Assembly (NCBI GenBank): GCA_029990175.1
Contig: JARKIP010000033.1
Coordinates: 9,362,001-9,426,000, forward strand
Direction: 5' to 3'
DNA: 64,000 nt
Origin: Petunia secreta
Taxonomy: Eukaryota > Streptophyta > Magnoliopsida > Solanales > Solanaceae
Positions 1 to 11,600 of the stretch are shown one piece after another; within the stretch, counting starts at the first letter, position 1; each line of letters opens with the position of its first letter. The notes beneath the pieces are model-generated. The model saw only the letters and a program-made list of their open reading frames with translations, did no database searches and had not been told where the DNA came from. A program made the position numbers and the translations under genes.

Positions 1-759
1 ATGATTTAGGCAAAATATGTAAGCATCAGCAAAACATTTTATACAGTCCTTTTACCAACTGATCCATTTGAAGCTAAAAAAATAAGAACATAAAAGTAGA
101 AAGAATCCAGAAAAGTAAAATATTTTAACACGAAGAATCCAAAGGTCGAGTGGACACAATAGAAGAATGTATAACACAATCATATATCTTCATCCTCTTT
201 TAGAAGAATCCAAATTATTAATCAGTTCCCACTTTGGAATTAGCTGCAGGCTGACATAGTTGCGTTTTTGAACACTAAGCTGGAGAATTAAGAAACCATA
301 GTTTTGTTAAGTCAAATGAGAATAATGGAATTTCTAGCTAGTAGCTACTAGTCAGAGAATGACCTTGTGTGTCGGTGTAATCGTAGAAGAAGAATATTGT
401 TATTAGATTCAATGGATGAATGAGCCGAAAATAAAAAGTGATAATGGAGGAATTAGGAGTTAACTATCAATGGGCCAACAAGAGCTAGTCTTAACTTTTA
501 ATAAAAGCAGACTGCATAACATAGGTAACAGAGGCCGTTAATTACCAATAAAAGAAAAAACAGACTTCAATATATATACATCGTAAAATTCAAGGTTTTT
601 CTTTGATTGATTGTCAACTTTACATGATATTTTTCTCTTAGAAATCAGTGTTAGGTTCAACATAGCAACTCTGTAGAACTCAACAACTTTGGAATTCTCT
701 GTTAGTTTTACACCGGGGGTTTTGATTCTGGAGGATAGAAGATACCATTGAACATGCTA
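1..759. other. AT-rich stretch without a recognisable gene
   Basis: No reading frame of useful length or recognisable protein motif is visible on either strand. The stretch lies downstream (in minus-strand sense) of the last LRR-like scrap of the NLR pseudogene, so it may be that gene's decayed 3' end and flank. This is inference from position only. Confidence 0.4.
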
Positions 760-811
760 TTTTTGGTATTCCTCATAGTTGTGAAACTTATTTAGCTCAT
801 TTAGTTCCTTA
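760..811 (-). pseudogene. Distal LRR scrap of the R1-like NLR pseudogene
   Basis: Read on the minus strand, this piece continues in frame from the LRR fragment on the other side of the Copia element once the element and one copy of its CCTTA target duplication are removed. The joined text contains two near-identical short stretches ending in KFHNY, about 33 bases apart, which looks like a tiny local duplication inside the LRR. A stop codon follows within about 15 codons. The piece is short, so its assignment rests mostly on continuity across the insertion. Confidence 0.4.
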
Positions 812-2149
812 TGAAGGAATATAAATACAGCGGAAGCAATTCCAGGATCATGAACTCACATGTAATCTAGACAAACTATCAGGCTATTAAGTTTTACATA
901 AACATAAAACGGAATACCTCTTGAAGCGTGACTTCAACCTTGAAACAAATCTTCAATCACGAGCAAGATCATCTACGGGATCGTCCTCCAGTTCCATGAT
1001 CTTCTGTCGTGTGCCCGAATAATACCCAGACTAATAATCACTTGGGTGGAACAAGTGTTTCAGAGAGAGAAAACCTATTTAGGGTTTTTGTTGTGTTGTG
1101 TATTTTTCCTTTTGGCCAAGAATCCCCTTTATATAGTTTTAAGAGTAAAACCCTTTTCCAAAACTGTATAGGATTCTTTTCCACCAAGAAACCTCTCTCC
1201 TAGTCCTAATTGGATTCGGTCACAACAGGGACCACAGAATTAATTAATGAGGCTTCCAATTATGGAATTAATTCTTTTCTCTAGAATTAACCTTTCCATA
1301 ATTAATTACAAATTATTTCCACTAGAAATTCGTAATTGCACTCCTCAGTTGAATTTCGAATTCTTCCATCAAATCTTATTTAACTCCCCACATTAAGATT
1401 ACAGACACCAATCAATCTTATTAAATTACTGACAATTTAATATATTGACTAAATGAATATCCTTTAGAATTCCGCTTAACTTATCCATGTGCCGGATACA
1501 AAATCCACTGGCCAGATTTACACATAGAAACTTATAAAATTTCATAAAGGGGTGTCATCAATCTCTATACCGAGACGTGGATTCTATCAACTAGCTATTA
1601 CTTCGCAAATGCATATTATCATTATCCAACTTATCAGGAATTATTTGACCCAAATATCCTGGACCTCACCTATTGATAAATCAAGACAATGAATAATATA
1701 CATCACTAATAATAACTATATCAAGATTAAGAGTATAAGTACATCTGATGAGCTAGAGAGTTTATTTTATATAGTCAGTATAAAAATACTTATCTCTACT
1801 TGGTCCGTTCAATGCACACAAAGCGCACTAGCACAAGAAGTTGGAACTATACCATTCCCATAATCAAGATAAATTATATATAATCTTGTACTACAATCAT
1901 ACCAATGGCTTTGTCCAATTTCCATCTTAGATTGTGAACATTACTTTATTATTTATAAGAACCGATGATTTAATCTTCCGTGTTTAAGCTTGGCTCTACA
2001 CACTAAATCAACTACTATATAAATAATAGGACACACATGACACAATTGATCTAAATAAATAATAATTTATTATATTTATAAATGAACAACCAATTGTTCA
2101 ACTAGGAATAATCCAACTAAAACCGCATGGTTATTAGTATATCCCAACA
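812..2149 (-). repeat. 3' LTR of the Copia element
   Basis: 1338-bp partner of the right-hand LTR, with TG...CA ends in element orientation. It is preceded in element sense by the polypurine tract and followed by the CCTTA target duplication. Confidence 0.95.
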
Positions 2150-2161
2150 ATCTCCCACTTA
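2150..2161 (-). other. Polypurine tract of the Copia element
   Basis: The minus strand reads AAGTGGGAGATT directly before the 3' LTR start. This is the usual plant Copia plus-strand priming tract and confirms the minus-strand orientation. Confidence 0.85.
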
Positions 2162-2254
2162 TACTTATAACCATGTCATTGTTATAATACATACTACGTC
2201 TAAACACATGGTTAATAGCATATATCCCATCAAACTCCCACTTAGACTTTAACC

Positions 2255-3674
2255 ATGCACCTACAACTTTCACAAGCATTGCTTTTACATGAATAATAAA
2301 AGGATCTAGCCAAGTTATTTTCTGATGCAATCATTGTCCAACAGTGCTTTTAGATTACTAATCGGTCGGTCTTAACCTCTGCAGGATCCAGTCATAAAAC
2401 TATCCCAAGAGTGCTAACCGAACAATTTTCATTCTTTTCTCCCACTACGACAAAGTACTACTACTAAGTCACACTACCATGTTCTTGTGGTGAAACCACA
2501 CAACAATTAGAGCCTTAAGTCTCAATATTCTTTTCTTACCTTTCGGTATAAGAATACAAACAACTTCATCTTGTAGTGTATATTAATGACTTTTCAAAAA
2601 TTCACTCCCACTACTTTGGAGTAGTGGATTTCCAATCATCTTTTGTCTATTGACATTTCTCCCACTATTTAAATACAATGGAATGTCAATTCCAACATGC
2701 CGATTGGATTTCAATTGAACTTTTAAATTTTCAGGTGAATAACTTGTTATTTCTTTGTACAGTTCCAGTAAATAAAATTTACTTCTAGGAACATTATTTA
2801 TTAAATAGTCATATTCTAGAAATCTGGTATTTTTGCTAAACAAATACCTTCTTTTCATTATGACAGGTAAATAAACTTCTTTCGTCCCCTTTGGATAGCC
2901 AGTAAACAGATACACATTCATCCTTGATTCCAACTAACCAGTTTTCCCTTTAAAAGGTACTAACATAGAAGGACTACATTTAGAATGTAATTTAAATTTT
3001 CTAAGGCATATTCCCAATATGAAAGAGAATAACAAATTTGAACAACTTACATTGATTTAACCATCTCCATAAGAGTCTTATTTCTTCTTTCTTCTACACC
3101 ACTTTGTATAGTGTCTCAAGTGTATATATAATTCCTTATTCTGATAAATAATGGATGAACAATGCAGAGAGGTATCAGCAACACGATCAAATCGCAATGA
3201 CTTAATATATTTTCCATGACGCTTTTCCTTTTCAGTCTTAAACTCATTGATTTCTCAAAGTATTAAGACTTATAATGCATCAAATAAATATATTCATATT
3301 TTGAGTAATCATTTATGAATGTCATAAAAATACTCAAAAATACCTCTTGCATGTATGTTCATCAGACTATACTAATCAGATCGAATTAATTCTAACTTAT
3401 CACTAGCTCTATCTCCTTTTAAGAGGAAGTATCACTTAGTCATATTTCCTTTTAACAAGAATCCACAGGGTTGGTAGTGCCTCCACTTTCAATGAACCTT
3501 AAAGATCCATCCATAACCAACCAAAAGTATTCTATTAAAATAAATATGACCTTGATACAAGAGCAACAGATAAGTGTGATTCAATTTCAAAGAATCTTTT
3601 CTCTTATGGGGCAGATCAATATCGTTAAATTTGGAAGACATATCAAATAAAAAGGGTCTTGCAGCATGCACCAC
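2255..3674 (-). pseudogene. Copia pol remnant: integrase fragments and terminal pol scrap
   Basis: On the minus strand, short frames carry Copia integrase landmarks. One around 3230-3330 has FINDYSKYEYIYLMHYKS, matching the integrase core. The frame 2583-2933 has YLFTGYPKGTKEVY and TRFLEYDYLINNVPRSK, matching the end of the integrase region. Near 2270-2330 a scrap resembles the last residues of Copia RNase H before the stop (the SENNLADPF region, degraded). The stretch from integrase end to polyprotein end is far too short to hold RT and RNase H, so about 2 kb of pol is deleted. Stops and frameshifts interrupt every piece. The family-level call is firm; the clade within Copia is not. Confidence 0.8.
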
Positions 3675-4212
3675 CAGAGATAAACATTTATTAACCTCAA
3701 TAATACCAAAATTATTGGTAAAATAAATTTAATAACCACCTCTTATTAAGCTAGAAACTGGAATCAGATTTCTTTCTAACTTAACATACATATAATGCCT
3801 CCTTTAAATTAATGTCTTATCATCACCAAAATAAATCCTAGAACATTTAGTTTTGTGAGAGAATAACACTTAGAGAATTGAAATAAAGACATATCTAATT
3901 AGTGAGACAAAATAATTTAAATAAATCAACTCAGGTCATGTAACATTGAATAATCAAATTCAAAACTCATCACACATATATTTTCATGCAGCTTGAATAG
4001 CCAAATTCGTTGGGAAAGTAACTATTTATGCACCATATACATGCAATGTCAGATTTCACTCATTAAATTAAATAATATCAAACTCAGTTGGAGAGTCTAC
4101 TATCAATTTAATTCAAGTGAATATCATTTATTGAATAGCCCTAGTCTCATTGACTCAACATGCCATTCTCAGTTGGAGAGATATATACAAGTCATCAACA
4201 ACTAATGATTAA

Positions 4213-4411
4213 ACCTAGTATACCAACAATACATTTATCCGTTAGGGAGGAAGACCTATTGTCAACACGTAAATATATCATTTATACTAGTATTCAATCA
4301 AGGATAACATAGGGACTTTTAAGCCAAGTATACTCAACAATAAATTTATCCGTTAGGGAGGAAGAACTATGTCAACACGTAAACTTATTGTTTATACTAG
4401 TATATGATCAT
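4213..4411. repeat. Two-copy direct repeat inside the Copia element
   Basis: Two blocks about 112 bases apart share TTTATCCGTTAGGGAGGAAG followed by a near-identical stretch containing GTCAACACGTAAA and TTTATACTAGTAT. Copy to copy they differ by a few substitutions and short indels. Confidence 0.8.
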
Positions 4412-5444
4412 GGAGACCATATAGAATAATCCCTATTACTACTGGGTGCCAACCATTAACTTTTCGAAGAAAAATAATTTCCAGAAAATAGAAAAACACC
4501 AAAAACGCCATCTTAACAACCTCAAACTGCCGAAAAACGACATGATATGCAGTGAGTTTTTCTTATTGGGCCGTTTCCGATGAACCTACCAAATTTCAGA
4601 TCAATCGGAGTCTGTCAAAATTTCTGATCTCCGAAACTATGACCAAATTCGGACAATTCTTGTTTTCACGTTTTTAGGGTTCAAAATATATCTGTTGCTT
4701 GTTCAAATCATATATCAACAAGTAACCTTTTGATATCCATGAATCAAGATCAAACAACATATTTTAAAATTTGTATTTCATTAAGACAGTGCAACTCTTA
4801 TGTTTCTAAGAATATAAAATATGAACTACATTCTTATCATATATCAACATATATTAAATAATCATGCATTATCATGTTCCAAATTTAATATAAACCAAAA
4901 TTGATATATAGAATGACTTTTCATATTTAATTAACGTTTAAATCCAGCACACTGCCTAAAACTCCATCCAAATGATCTCAAAAGGTTAAACTGACATCAC
5001 TCAGTCCAAAACAGTGAAAACTGCTTACTTAACCGTTTCTGATATCTCTACCGAATTTCAGGTCAGTTAGAGATCATGAATTCATGATCGCAAAGCTATG
5101 ACCAAATTCAATAGACAACCTTTTAGGCGGTTTTGCGAATTGAAGCAAACACGATGCTCGTTTACATTCTTTTTATAATTATCCCATGAGCACAAGGCAT
5201 GCATTATGTAACTTCTTTGACTAAGCTACACAAAACCATCTCTTACGTCAAATTGTCCTTTCAATTAATACACATGAGAACCCAAGATATTATTTTCTCC
5301 TGTTGGGTGAAAATCTCAATATCTTATCTCATGAATTGAATTAGCGTTTCTAGTATCACGAAATTAAATCTCCTTTTCAAGTAGATAAAATTTGACCACT
5401 AGCATACACTTACCAAGAGACAAATTTCACATGGTACATTGAGA

Positions 5445-6135
5445 ATATTCAATGACTCAAATAAATACATCACTCAAGTGATTCCTATTTATTAATCATA
5501 ATTCTCAATCTATGCAATGACACAATCTCATACGCATAGAACCTCAAGAACTTTCAATGATTCTGAATAAATACTCTACATAAATAGAAACTATTTATCA
5601 ATAATAAATTCTTAGTTCCTATACCATTTCATCTCACATGTACAACTCCATTAAGAATTTTCAAAGACTCCAAATAAATAAACCACATTAATTGCAATAA
5701 TTTATTTATCACAAAATTCTTAACACATTTATAAAGTACTAAAATTTTACTGTGATTCCAAATAAATAAATCAATTTGGTTGTAACCATTTATTAATCTA
5801 AATTCTTAATTCAAGTGTGACATCGTCTCACCTATATAACTTATTAAGAATTTTTAATGACTCTCAGTAAATATTCTACGTAAATGGAAACCATTTATTA
5901 ATCATAAATTCTTAGTCCCTATAGGATATCATCTCACATGAATAAAGTGCAAAGAATTCTCTAGGATCTCAAATACATAAACTACTTTAGTAGTAACTAT
6001 TTATTAATCATAAATTTTTAATTCATGTAAGATATCATATTTCATGTATAAACATTAAGAATTTCAATGATACCAAACAAATAATGATATCTATTTATTA
6101 ATCATAAATTCTTAATTTATACAAATATCATTTGA
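5445..6135. repeat. AT-rich tandem array with inverted-repeat units
   Basis: About six or seven degenerate units of roughly 110-120 bases follow one another. A typical unit has TTAAGAATTTTCAATGACTC, then AAATAAATA, then CCATTTATTAATCATAAATT running into TTCTTAATTC, then a segment ending CATCTCACATG. The TTAAGAATT and AATTCTTAA parts of a unit are mutually complementary, so each unit could fold into a hairpin. The copy count was made by eye. Confidence 0.7.
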
Positions 6136-7000
6136 GGAATGATTATCCACGTATCCAAGCCATAAGTCCGTACTCCCACTATAGATGATAACCACCGGTG
6201 ACATTATTTTACGAAAATTAGATTTTGATAAATTGGACTTTGGCTTCCATGGAATGATTATAGGAAAACATGCACATTAATATCTTTACAATTAATGTCA
6301 AAGATACTCCTAATCAACAGAGAAAGAGAAAAACAAATTACGACATCAACAATCTTTAATTGAAAAACCGTAGAGAACCAGCCAACTTTTGACTTTTCCA
6401 CCACCTTTTTCTTTTTCTTGGCGAATCAGTTTTAATGATAAATCATAACAGCCAATCCCATTGTATACTTGCTATTATTCCTTCTCTGACCAAAGTAAAA
6501 GTGTTGAAAAAAAATGTTTTTATTCTTTTAACTTATGCTAAAATAACTATTTAACATTCTTTCAAGTTCATACGTCACCAAATTTTCTAATTTCTTCAAC
6601 ATCGTTGTACTTTTAGCTAGGTAATTGAATGAAAACAAATAATTTCTAAAGGACAAGAAATTGAGGAGCAACCAATTGAATCAGTGCAGGAAACAGTCAT
6701 ATGGCCCGTGGAATTAATATTCATCTAAAGAATCCTGTTTCAAAATAAGGACTCATCCTTTAAACAGGATTTAACACGTTACCGCCAATCAAACCATGAA
6801 TCCTATGCACCAATTAGTATTTTAGAGTCTCAGCCGCCACGATTGATATCTTTTTCTTTTACGATGCCAATTTTACAAATTCAGTGAATTCATAAAAACA
6901 GTCCACATCAAAATTTTCAACCAGGCTCCGCAAACAAAATCACAATCCTTTCGACTACTCCTTTTCATAAAATCCTAGTTATCTAGTTAGACGTGAGCAG

Positions 7001-7012
7001 GCTCTGATACCA
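7001..7012 (-). other. Primer-binding site, initiator tRNA-Met type
   Basis: The minus strand reads TGGTATCAGAGC two bases after the 5' LTR end. This is the standard PBS complementary to the 3' end of plant initiator tRNA-Met, used by many Copia and Ty3 elements. Confidence 0.9.
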
Positions 7013-7014
7013 AT

Positions 7015-8352
7015 TGAAGGAATATAAATACAGCGGAAGCAATTCCAGGATCATGAACTCACATGTAATCTAGACAAACTATCAGGCTATTAAGTTTTAC
7101 ATAAACATAAAACGGAATACCTCTTGAAGCGTGACTTTAACCTTGAAACAAATCTTCAATCACGAGCAAGATCATCTACGGGATCGTCCTCCAGTTCCAT
7201 GATCTTCTGTCGTGTGCCCGAATAATACCCAGACTAATAATCACTTGGGTGGAACAAGTGTTTCAGAGAGAGAAAACCTATTTAGGGTTTTTGTTGTGTT
7301 GTGTATTTTTCCTTTTGGCCAAGAATCCCCTTTATATAGTTTTAAGAGTAAAACCCTTTTCCAAAACTGTATAGGATTCTTTTCCACCAAGAAACCTCTC
7401 TCCTAGTCCTAATTGGATTCGGTCACAACAGGGACCACAGAATTAATTAATGAGGCTTCCAATTATGGAATTAATTCTTTTCTCTAGAATTAACCTTTCC
7501 ATAATTAATTACAAATTATTTCCACTAGAAATTCGTAATTGCACTCCTCAGTTGAATTTCGAATTCTTCCATCAAATCTTATTTAACTCCCCACATTAAG
7601 ATTACAGACACCAATCAATCTTATTAAATTACTGACAATTTAATATATTGACTAAATGAATATCCTTTAGAATTCCGCTTAACTTATCCATGTGCCGGAT
7701 ACAAAATCCACTGGCCAGATTTACACATAGAAACTTATAAGATTTCATAAAGGGGTGTCATCAATCTCTATACCGAGACGTGGATTCTATCAACTAGCTA
7801 TTACTTCGCAAATGCATATTATCATTATCCAACTTATCAGGAATTATTTGACCCAAATATCCTGGACCTCACCTATTGATAAATCAAGACAATGGATAAT
7901 ATACATCACTAATAATAACTATATCAAGATTAAGAGTATAAGTACATCTGATGAGCTAGAGAGTTTATTTTATATAGTCAGTATAAAAATACTTATCTCT
8001 ACTTGGTCCGTTCAATGCACACAAAGCGCACTAGCACAAGAAGTTGGAACTATACCATTCCCATAATCAAGATAAATTATATATAATCTTGTACTACAAT
8101 CATACCAATGGCTTTGTCCAATTTCCATCTTAGATTGTGAACATTACTTTATTATTTATAAGAACCGATGATTTAATCTTCCGTGTTTAAGCTTGGCTCT
8201 ACACACTAAATCAACTACTATATAAATAATAGGACACACATGACACAATTGATCTAAATAAATAATAATTTATTATATTTATAAATGAACAACCAATTGT
8301 TCAACTAGGAATAATCCAACTAAAACTACATGGTTATTAGTATATCCCAACA
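7015..8352 (-). repeat. 5' LTR of the Copia element
   Basis: 1338-bp direct repeat of 812-2149. It differs from the partner at about five positions by eye (near 7138, 7741, 7893 and two adjacent sites near 8327). Because the element lies on the minus strand, this is the LTR that would drive transcription. Confidence 0.95.
7328..7339 (-). promoter_or_regulatory. Probable TATA box in the Copia 5' LTR
   Basis: The minus strand reads CTATATAAAGGG, a close match to the plant TATA consensus, about 310 bases before the end of the LTR. That leaves a plausible R-U5 length. The identical motif in the 3' LTR lies at 1125-1136. Only the motif and its position support the call. Confidence 0.55.
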
Positions 8353-8357
8353 CCTTA

Positions 8358-10268
8358 TAGTTGTGAAACTTCAGTAGCTCAAGGTAGGGGAACACGTCTT
8401 TAGAGACGTTTCATTCCTCCACATTTACCCTGTCTAATTTCAAGAACTAGAGCACGAGAAACACATTATCTTTTATCTTCCACAATCTACCCTCAAAAGC
8501 TTTATTTAGCAATATTAGAATCTCAAGATTGGGAAGTCTACCAATCATTGAATTATGATCCCATGGCAGGCAAAGGCGTGAGTGGGTCAACCTTCTGAGG
8601 GTCGAAGAAAAGCTGAACTCATAAGCCTTTCATTTTCTACCATAAAAAAAGAGCTTGAGAGCTTCAAGTTTAGGTAGGATATCCAGATTCTGGAACATGT
8701 TAATCTTCCTAGATTCATGCCATGATTCCAAAAGAATGCATTTCAGTTTCACAAGGCTTGTCAACATCCTCATTATCTTACACGATTCTTTCCCATACAT
8801 AAGAAGGGGGCTCGACATTATTCTCAAAAATGGTATCTTCGACACTTCTTGTCTATAGTCAGGTGTACCAAATGAAGCATGATCATTTATATTCAAATGC
8901 CTCAACTATTTTGAGACTCCAAATACTATCAGGTACTGAAACTTCTCCACATAATCCTATTGTAACAAAAGTCTCCCAACTATTGGAGGTTGACAACTGA
9001 TGATGTGATAGAAGCCATTTCTCCCCCAAAATGCCAAGTACCTTAACAAAACCATCTTTTCTAGACTAACAGGAAAAGCATTGTCCACATTTATACACGT
9101 TAAATCCAAGCCTTTAAGAAGTTTAAAGTTCTGAGACAAAAAAACATCACAAGTAAACTTGAAAAAATAGGACATCCTGCCAGTCATGACCAAGCTTCAG
9201 ACAAATGGGCTAGAAACTCTTGATGAAACATAATTCATCCAGTTAGAAGAAATGCACAGTCGATGATGCTCACAGCCCACAGGTTGTAGAATCTGGAATA
9301 GTGGAGTCATGATTCCCTTCCATCAGCTGAAAAATATTTTTCTGCTTGGTTTTATTCTACACAAAAAACACGATATGAGTTATGGATTTTGCATGATTTG
9401 ACCACACCCGCTGAGCTTCTTCGGGATACCATTACAATTTACAAGGTTTCTACCAATTAGGTCCTTTAGGTACTTCATTTCTACATCCTATAAGTTCTTT
9501 CCACGAGTTTGTTGAATAAACCTTTCTGCACTCCACAACCTAAACAATTTGGATACTGCAATATCTTCAATTCATTGGAAATGCTCCAAAATAGATGTAG
9601 TATATCTTTAGACAAGCTGGTAAGTTTTGGTAACTTAGATCAATAATGTTGTCAAGATATATTCATTGTTACTCATCTAATTATTTTGGAGAACTAGTTC
9701 TCAAGATTCAGCATTATCTTCTCTATTTGCAAGAATACCAGCAATCAAAACTATTGCAATAGGTAACCCTTGACATTTATCGACAATTTTCTCTGCAATA
9801 TCCACCAATTGAGGAGGACAAGAATTTTTTTTTGAAATATCTTCTTTTTAAACAATTGCCAACTCTCATATTGTTGAAGAAGTCGAAGATTATACATGTC
9901 ATTAGCACCATAACGAATTTCTGAAGCCACTCCAGTTAACTTAGTTGTGAAGAAAATCCTACTTCCATTGTCCGAGTCTGAAAACATTCTCTTCTAATCT
10001 TCCCATTGATCAAATTGTCCACAGATCATCCAACACGATTAGGAAGCTCTTTGTTCTTAAATATTTTCACAAATTATCCGTTGGGGTCACGAGCATCCCA
10101 TTCATTAACTGTCTCTTTGACACTGCACAAAATTTCAAATATCAATTTCTCTTGTCACATAGTTGAGACAGTTGAGACTTGAGAGCCACAAATGAATGGA
10201 CGAACATCAATGTCAAACAAATAATGTGATCATTGTAGATTCTTATAGAAAGAGTTGTCTTTCCAAGC
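8358..10268 (-). pseudogene. R1-like CC-NB-ARC-LRR disease-resistance pseudogene, main fragment
   Basis: The minus strand carries the NB-ARC landmarks of a plant NLR in order. The P-loop GLGKTTL with IYND follows at about 10230-10268, the kinase-2 motif FLIVLDDLW at about 10015-10045, and an RNBS-B-like stretch GSRIFFTTKLTGVASEI near 9910-9965. LRR text follows at 8957-9193 (LLKGLDLTCINVDNAFPVSL) and 8630-8905 (MRHLNINDHASFGTP). The LRR wording resembles the Solanum demissum R1 late-blight resistance family. Intact members act as intracellular receptors. Here the frames are broken by stops and frameshifts, and the gene is interrupted at both ends by retrotransposons: the Athila-like element cuts the P-loop and the Copia element cuts the LRR. 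It cannot encode a working receptor. Confidence 0.85.
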
Positions 10269-10273
10269 CCAAG

Positions 10274-11587
10274 TGTTGCTCCCAACGCACACGCAAGCAT
10301 ACGCGGTCGACAAGTAATAAAGTGATAAGTAGAGTATCGTTCCCACGAGGACTATGCAGACTGAATTCTAGCAAACAATTTTCTAAGAACTATTCGGGGA
10401 TCTTTTTCCAATGGTTGAGGTTTTACTAACTAAATGCAGTAATTAAAACAAGGAATTGAGATCAAGTAACAGAGCAAATTCTAAGTTGTTATCAATAAAA
10501 GATGATGGTCCCGGGTCAGAGTTACGAACAATCCGGTTGAGTTTTCCAGTTGATTCTACTTCTTGATTTTCTAGATTGCTAACTACAGGTTAAATGTACC
10601 CATGAAAACCTTTCGATTCTTCACGGTCTATGCAGGCTACTCCAATCCCTATATGTCTATGGGTTGAATCACGTGCACGCATTAACGAATTCTGTAATGA
10701 GTTAAACTAGGCGAGCAAGTATATGTCTATCCTACTCACAAATTGGTTCCCCGATGCCCGGGTTCACAAACTAGTCCTATTCTTTCTTATTACGTAATTA
10801 AATTTCCTCTTTCAAGTTCAATCTAAAAACCATAGATAGTGTTCAATTATCACGCCTCAATAATCAAACAATTATGATCAAGAAAGAATAAACAATCCAT
10901 AATGGTAAATAAATATATAGAAATCAACTTTCAAACATCAACCGTCATGTATTTATTCTAACCCTAGAACGAACAAACTATAGAATTAAAGAGAAGAATA
11001 AGAGAAAGAGAGAAAGAACTTGTGTAGAAGACATCTAGGGCTCCTCCCGTTTCCTCCAAAACTTGCTCCCAAGTCTGAACTCCCATAAAAAACTAAGTAA
11101 AAGAGTATTTGTAGGGTTTACAAACACCTAGTAATAAGTTAGACCCAATCCTAGACGAAATAGGAAGTGAAAAACCGCATAAGGGGCGCTATAACGGGCG
11201 CCCCGCGCCTCGGAACGCGCTGGGACAACCAGTAACGTCAGATTTTGGACGCTTTTGGGGGCGCCCCACGTGGGTTATAGCGCTGGGGCACTGGGCGCTA
11301 TAACTGGCGCCCCACGTGCCCCACAGCGCCCAGCCAAACTGCTCCTTCCTTGCTCCGAAATCTCGCTCGTGTCGTGCTCTCGTGTGCTCAATCCAATCCT
11401 CAATCATCCTTCAATCAATTCTTGATAAATCAAGCTCCTTAAAGCTCCAAATACACCGCGTAACAACCTACACACGCACAACATAAACTCAGTGTAAAAT
11501 CACATTCACAAACTATAAAACGAGTGCAAAACAAGCTCAAATATGCGGAAATATTAAGGAAATATAGGCATAAAATGCCAAACATCA
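10274..11587 (-). repeat. 3' LTR of the Athila-like element (10.3-16.1 kb)
   Basis: 1314-bp partner LTR, bounded in element sense by the purine tract at 11588-11600 and by the CCAAG duplication at 10269-10273. Confidence 0.95.
11183..11335. repeat. GC-rich palindromic block in the 3' LTR
   Basis: An abrupt GC-rich island in an AT-rich LTR. It contains GGGGCGCTATAACGGGCGCC (followed by CC), where GGGGCGC and GCGCCCC can pair. It also contains the 10-base palindrome GGGGCGCCCC and a second GGGCGCTATAACTGGCGCCC arrangement. The same block is at 15659-15812 in the other LTR. Confidence 0.85.
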
Positions 11588-11600
11588 CCACCCCACACTT
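11588..11600 (-). other. Polypurine tract of the Athila-like element
   Basis: The minus strand reads AAGTGTGGGGTGG immediately before the 3' LTR start TGATGTTTGG. Confidence 0.75.

Larger units (their letters stand above)
3675..7000. other. Non-coding interior of the Copia element
   Basis: Between the PBS and the integrase scraps I see no gag-like frame. Instead there are several repeat blocks: a two-copy repeat near 4213-4411, two imperfect copies of a roughly 90-base block (about 4560-4655 and 5030-5125), and an AT-rich tandem array at about 5445-6135. The normal gag, protease and early integrase sequence appears to have been replaced or eroded. Confidence 0.65.
812..8352 (-). mobile_element. 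Non-autonomous Ty1/Copia LTR retrotransposon, recently inserted
   Basis: Two direct LTRs of 1338 bp (812-2149 and 7015-8352) flank a 4.9-kb interior, and the element is bordered by the 5-bp target duplication CCTTA (807-811 and 8353-8357). On the minus strand the LTR begins TGTTGGGATATAC and ends CCTTCA. A primer-binding site matching initiator tRNA-Met lies next to the right LTR and a purine tract next to the left one, which fixes the orientation. Only integrase-region and 3'-terminal pol scraps remain inside; gag, RT and RNase H were not found. By eye the LTRs differ at about five positions, so the copy is young although it cannot encode its own enzymes. It was therefore probably moved by proteins supplied in trans. 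It is inserted in the LRR part of an NLR pseudogene. Confidence 0.95.

Noticed and set aside
1009..1203. Identical 64-residue open frames at 1009-1203 and 7212-7406
   Set aside because: They are the same place in the two LTRs of the Copia element, in antisense. Identity reflects the young LTR pair and not a conserved gene.
11189..11407. Identical 72-residue frames at 11189-11407 and 15665-15883
   Set aside because: Both fall in the GC-rich LTR block of the Athila-like element. They have no homology signal and arise because GC-rich sequence has few stops.
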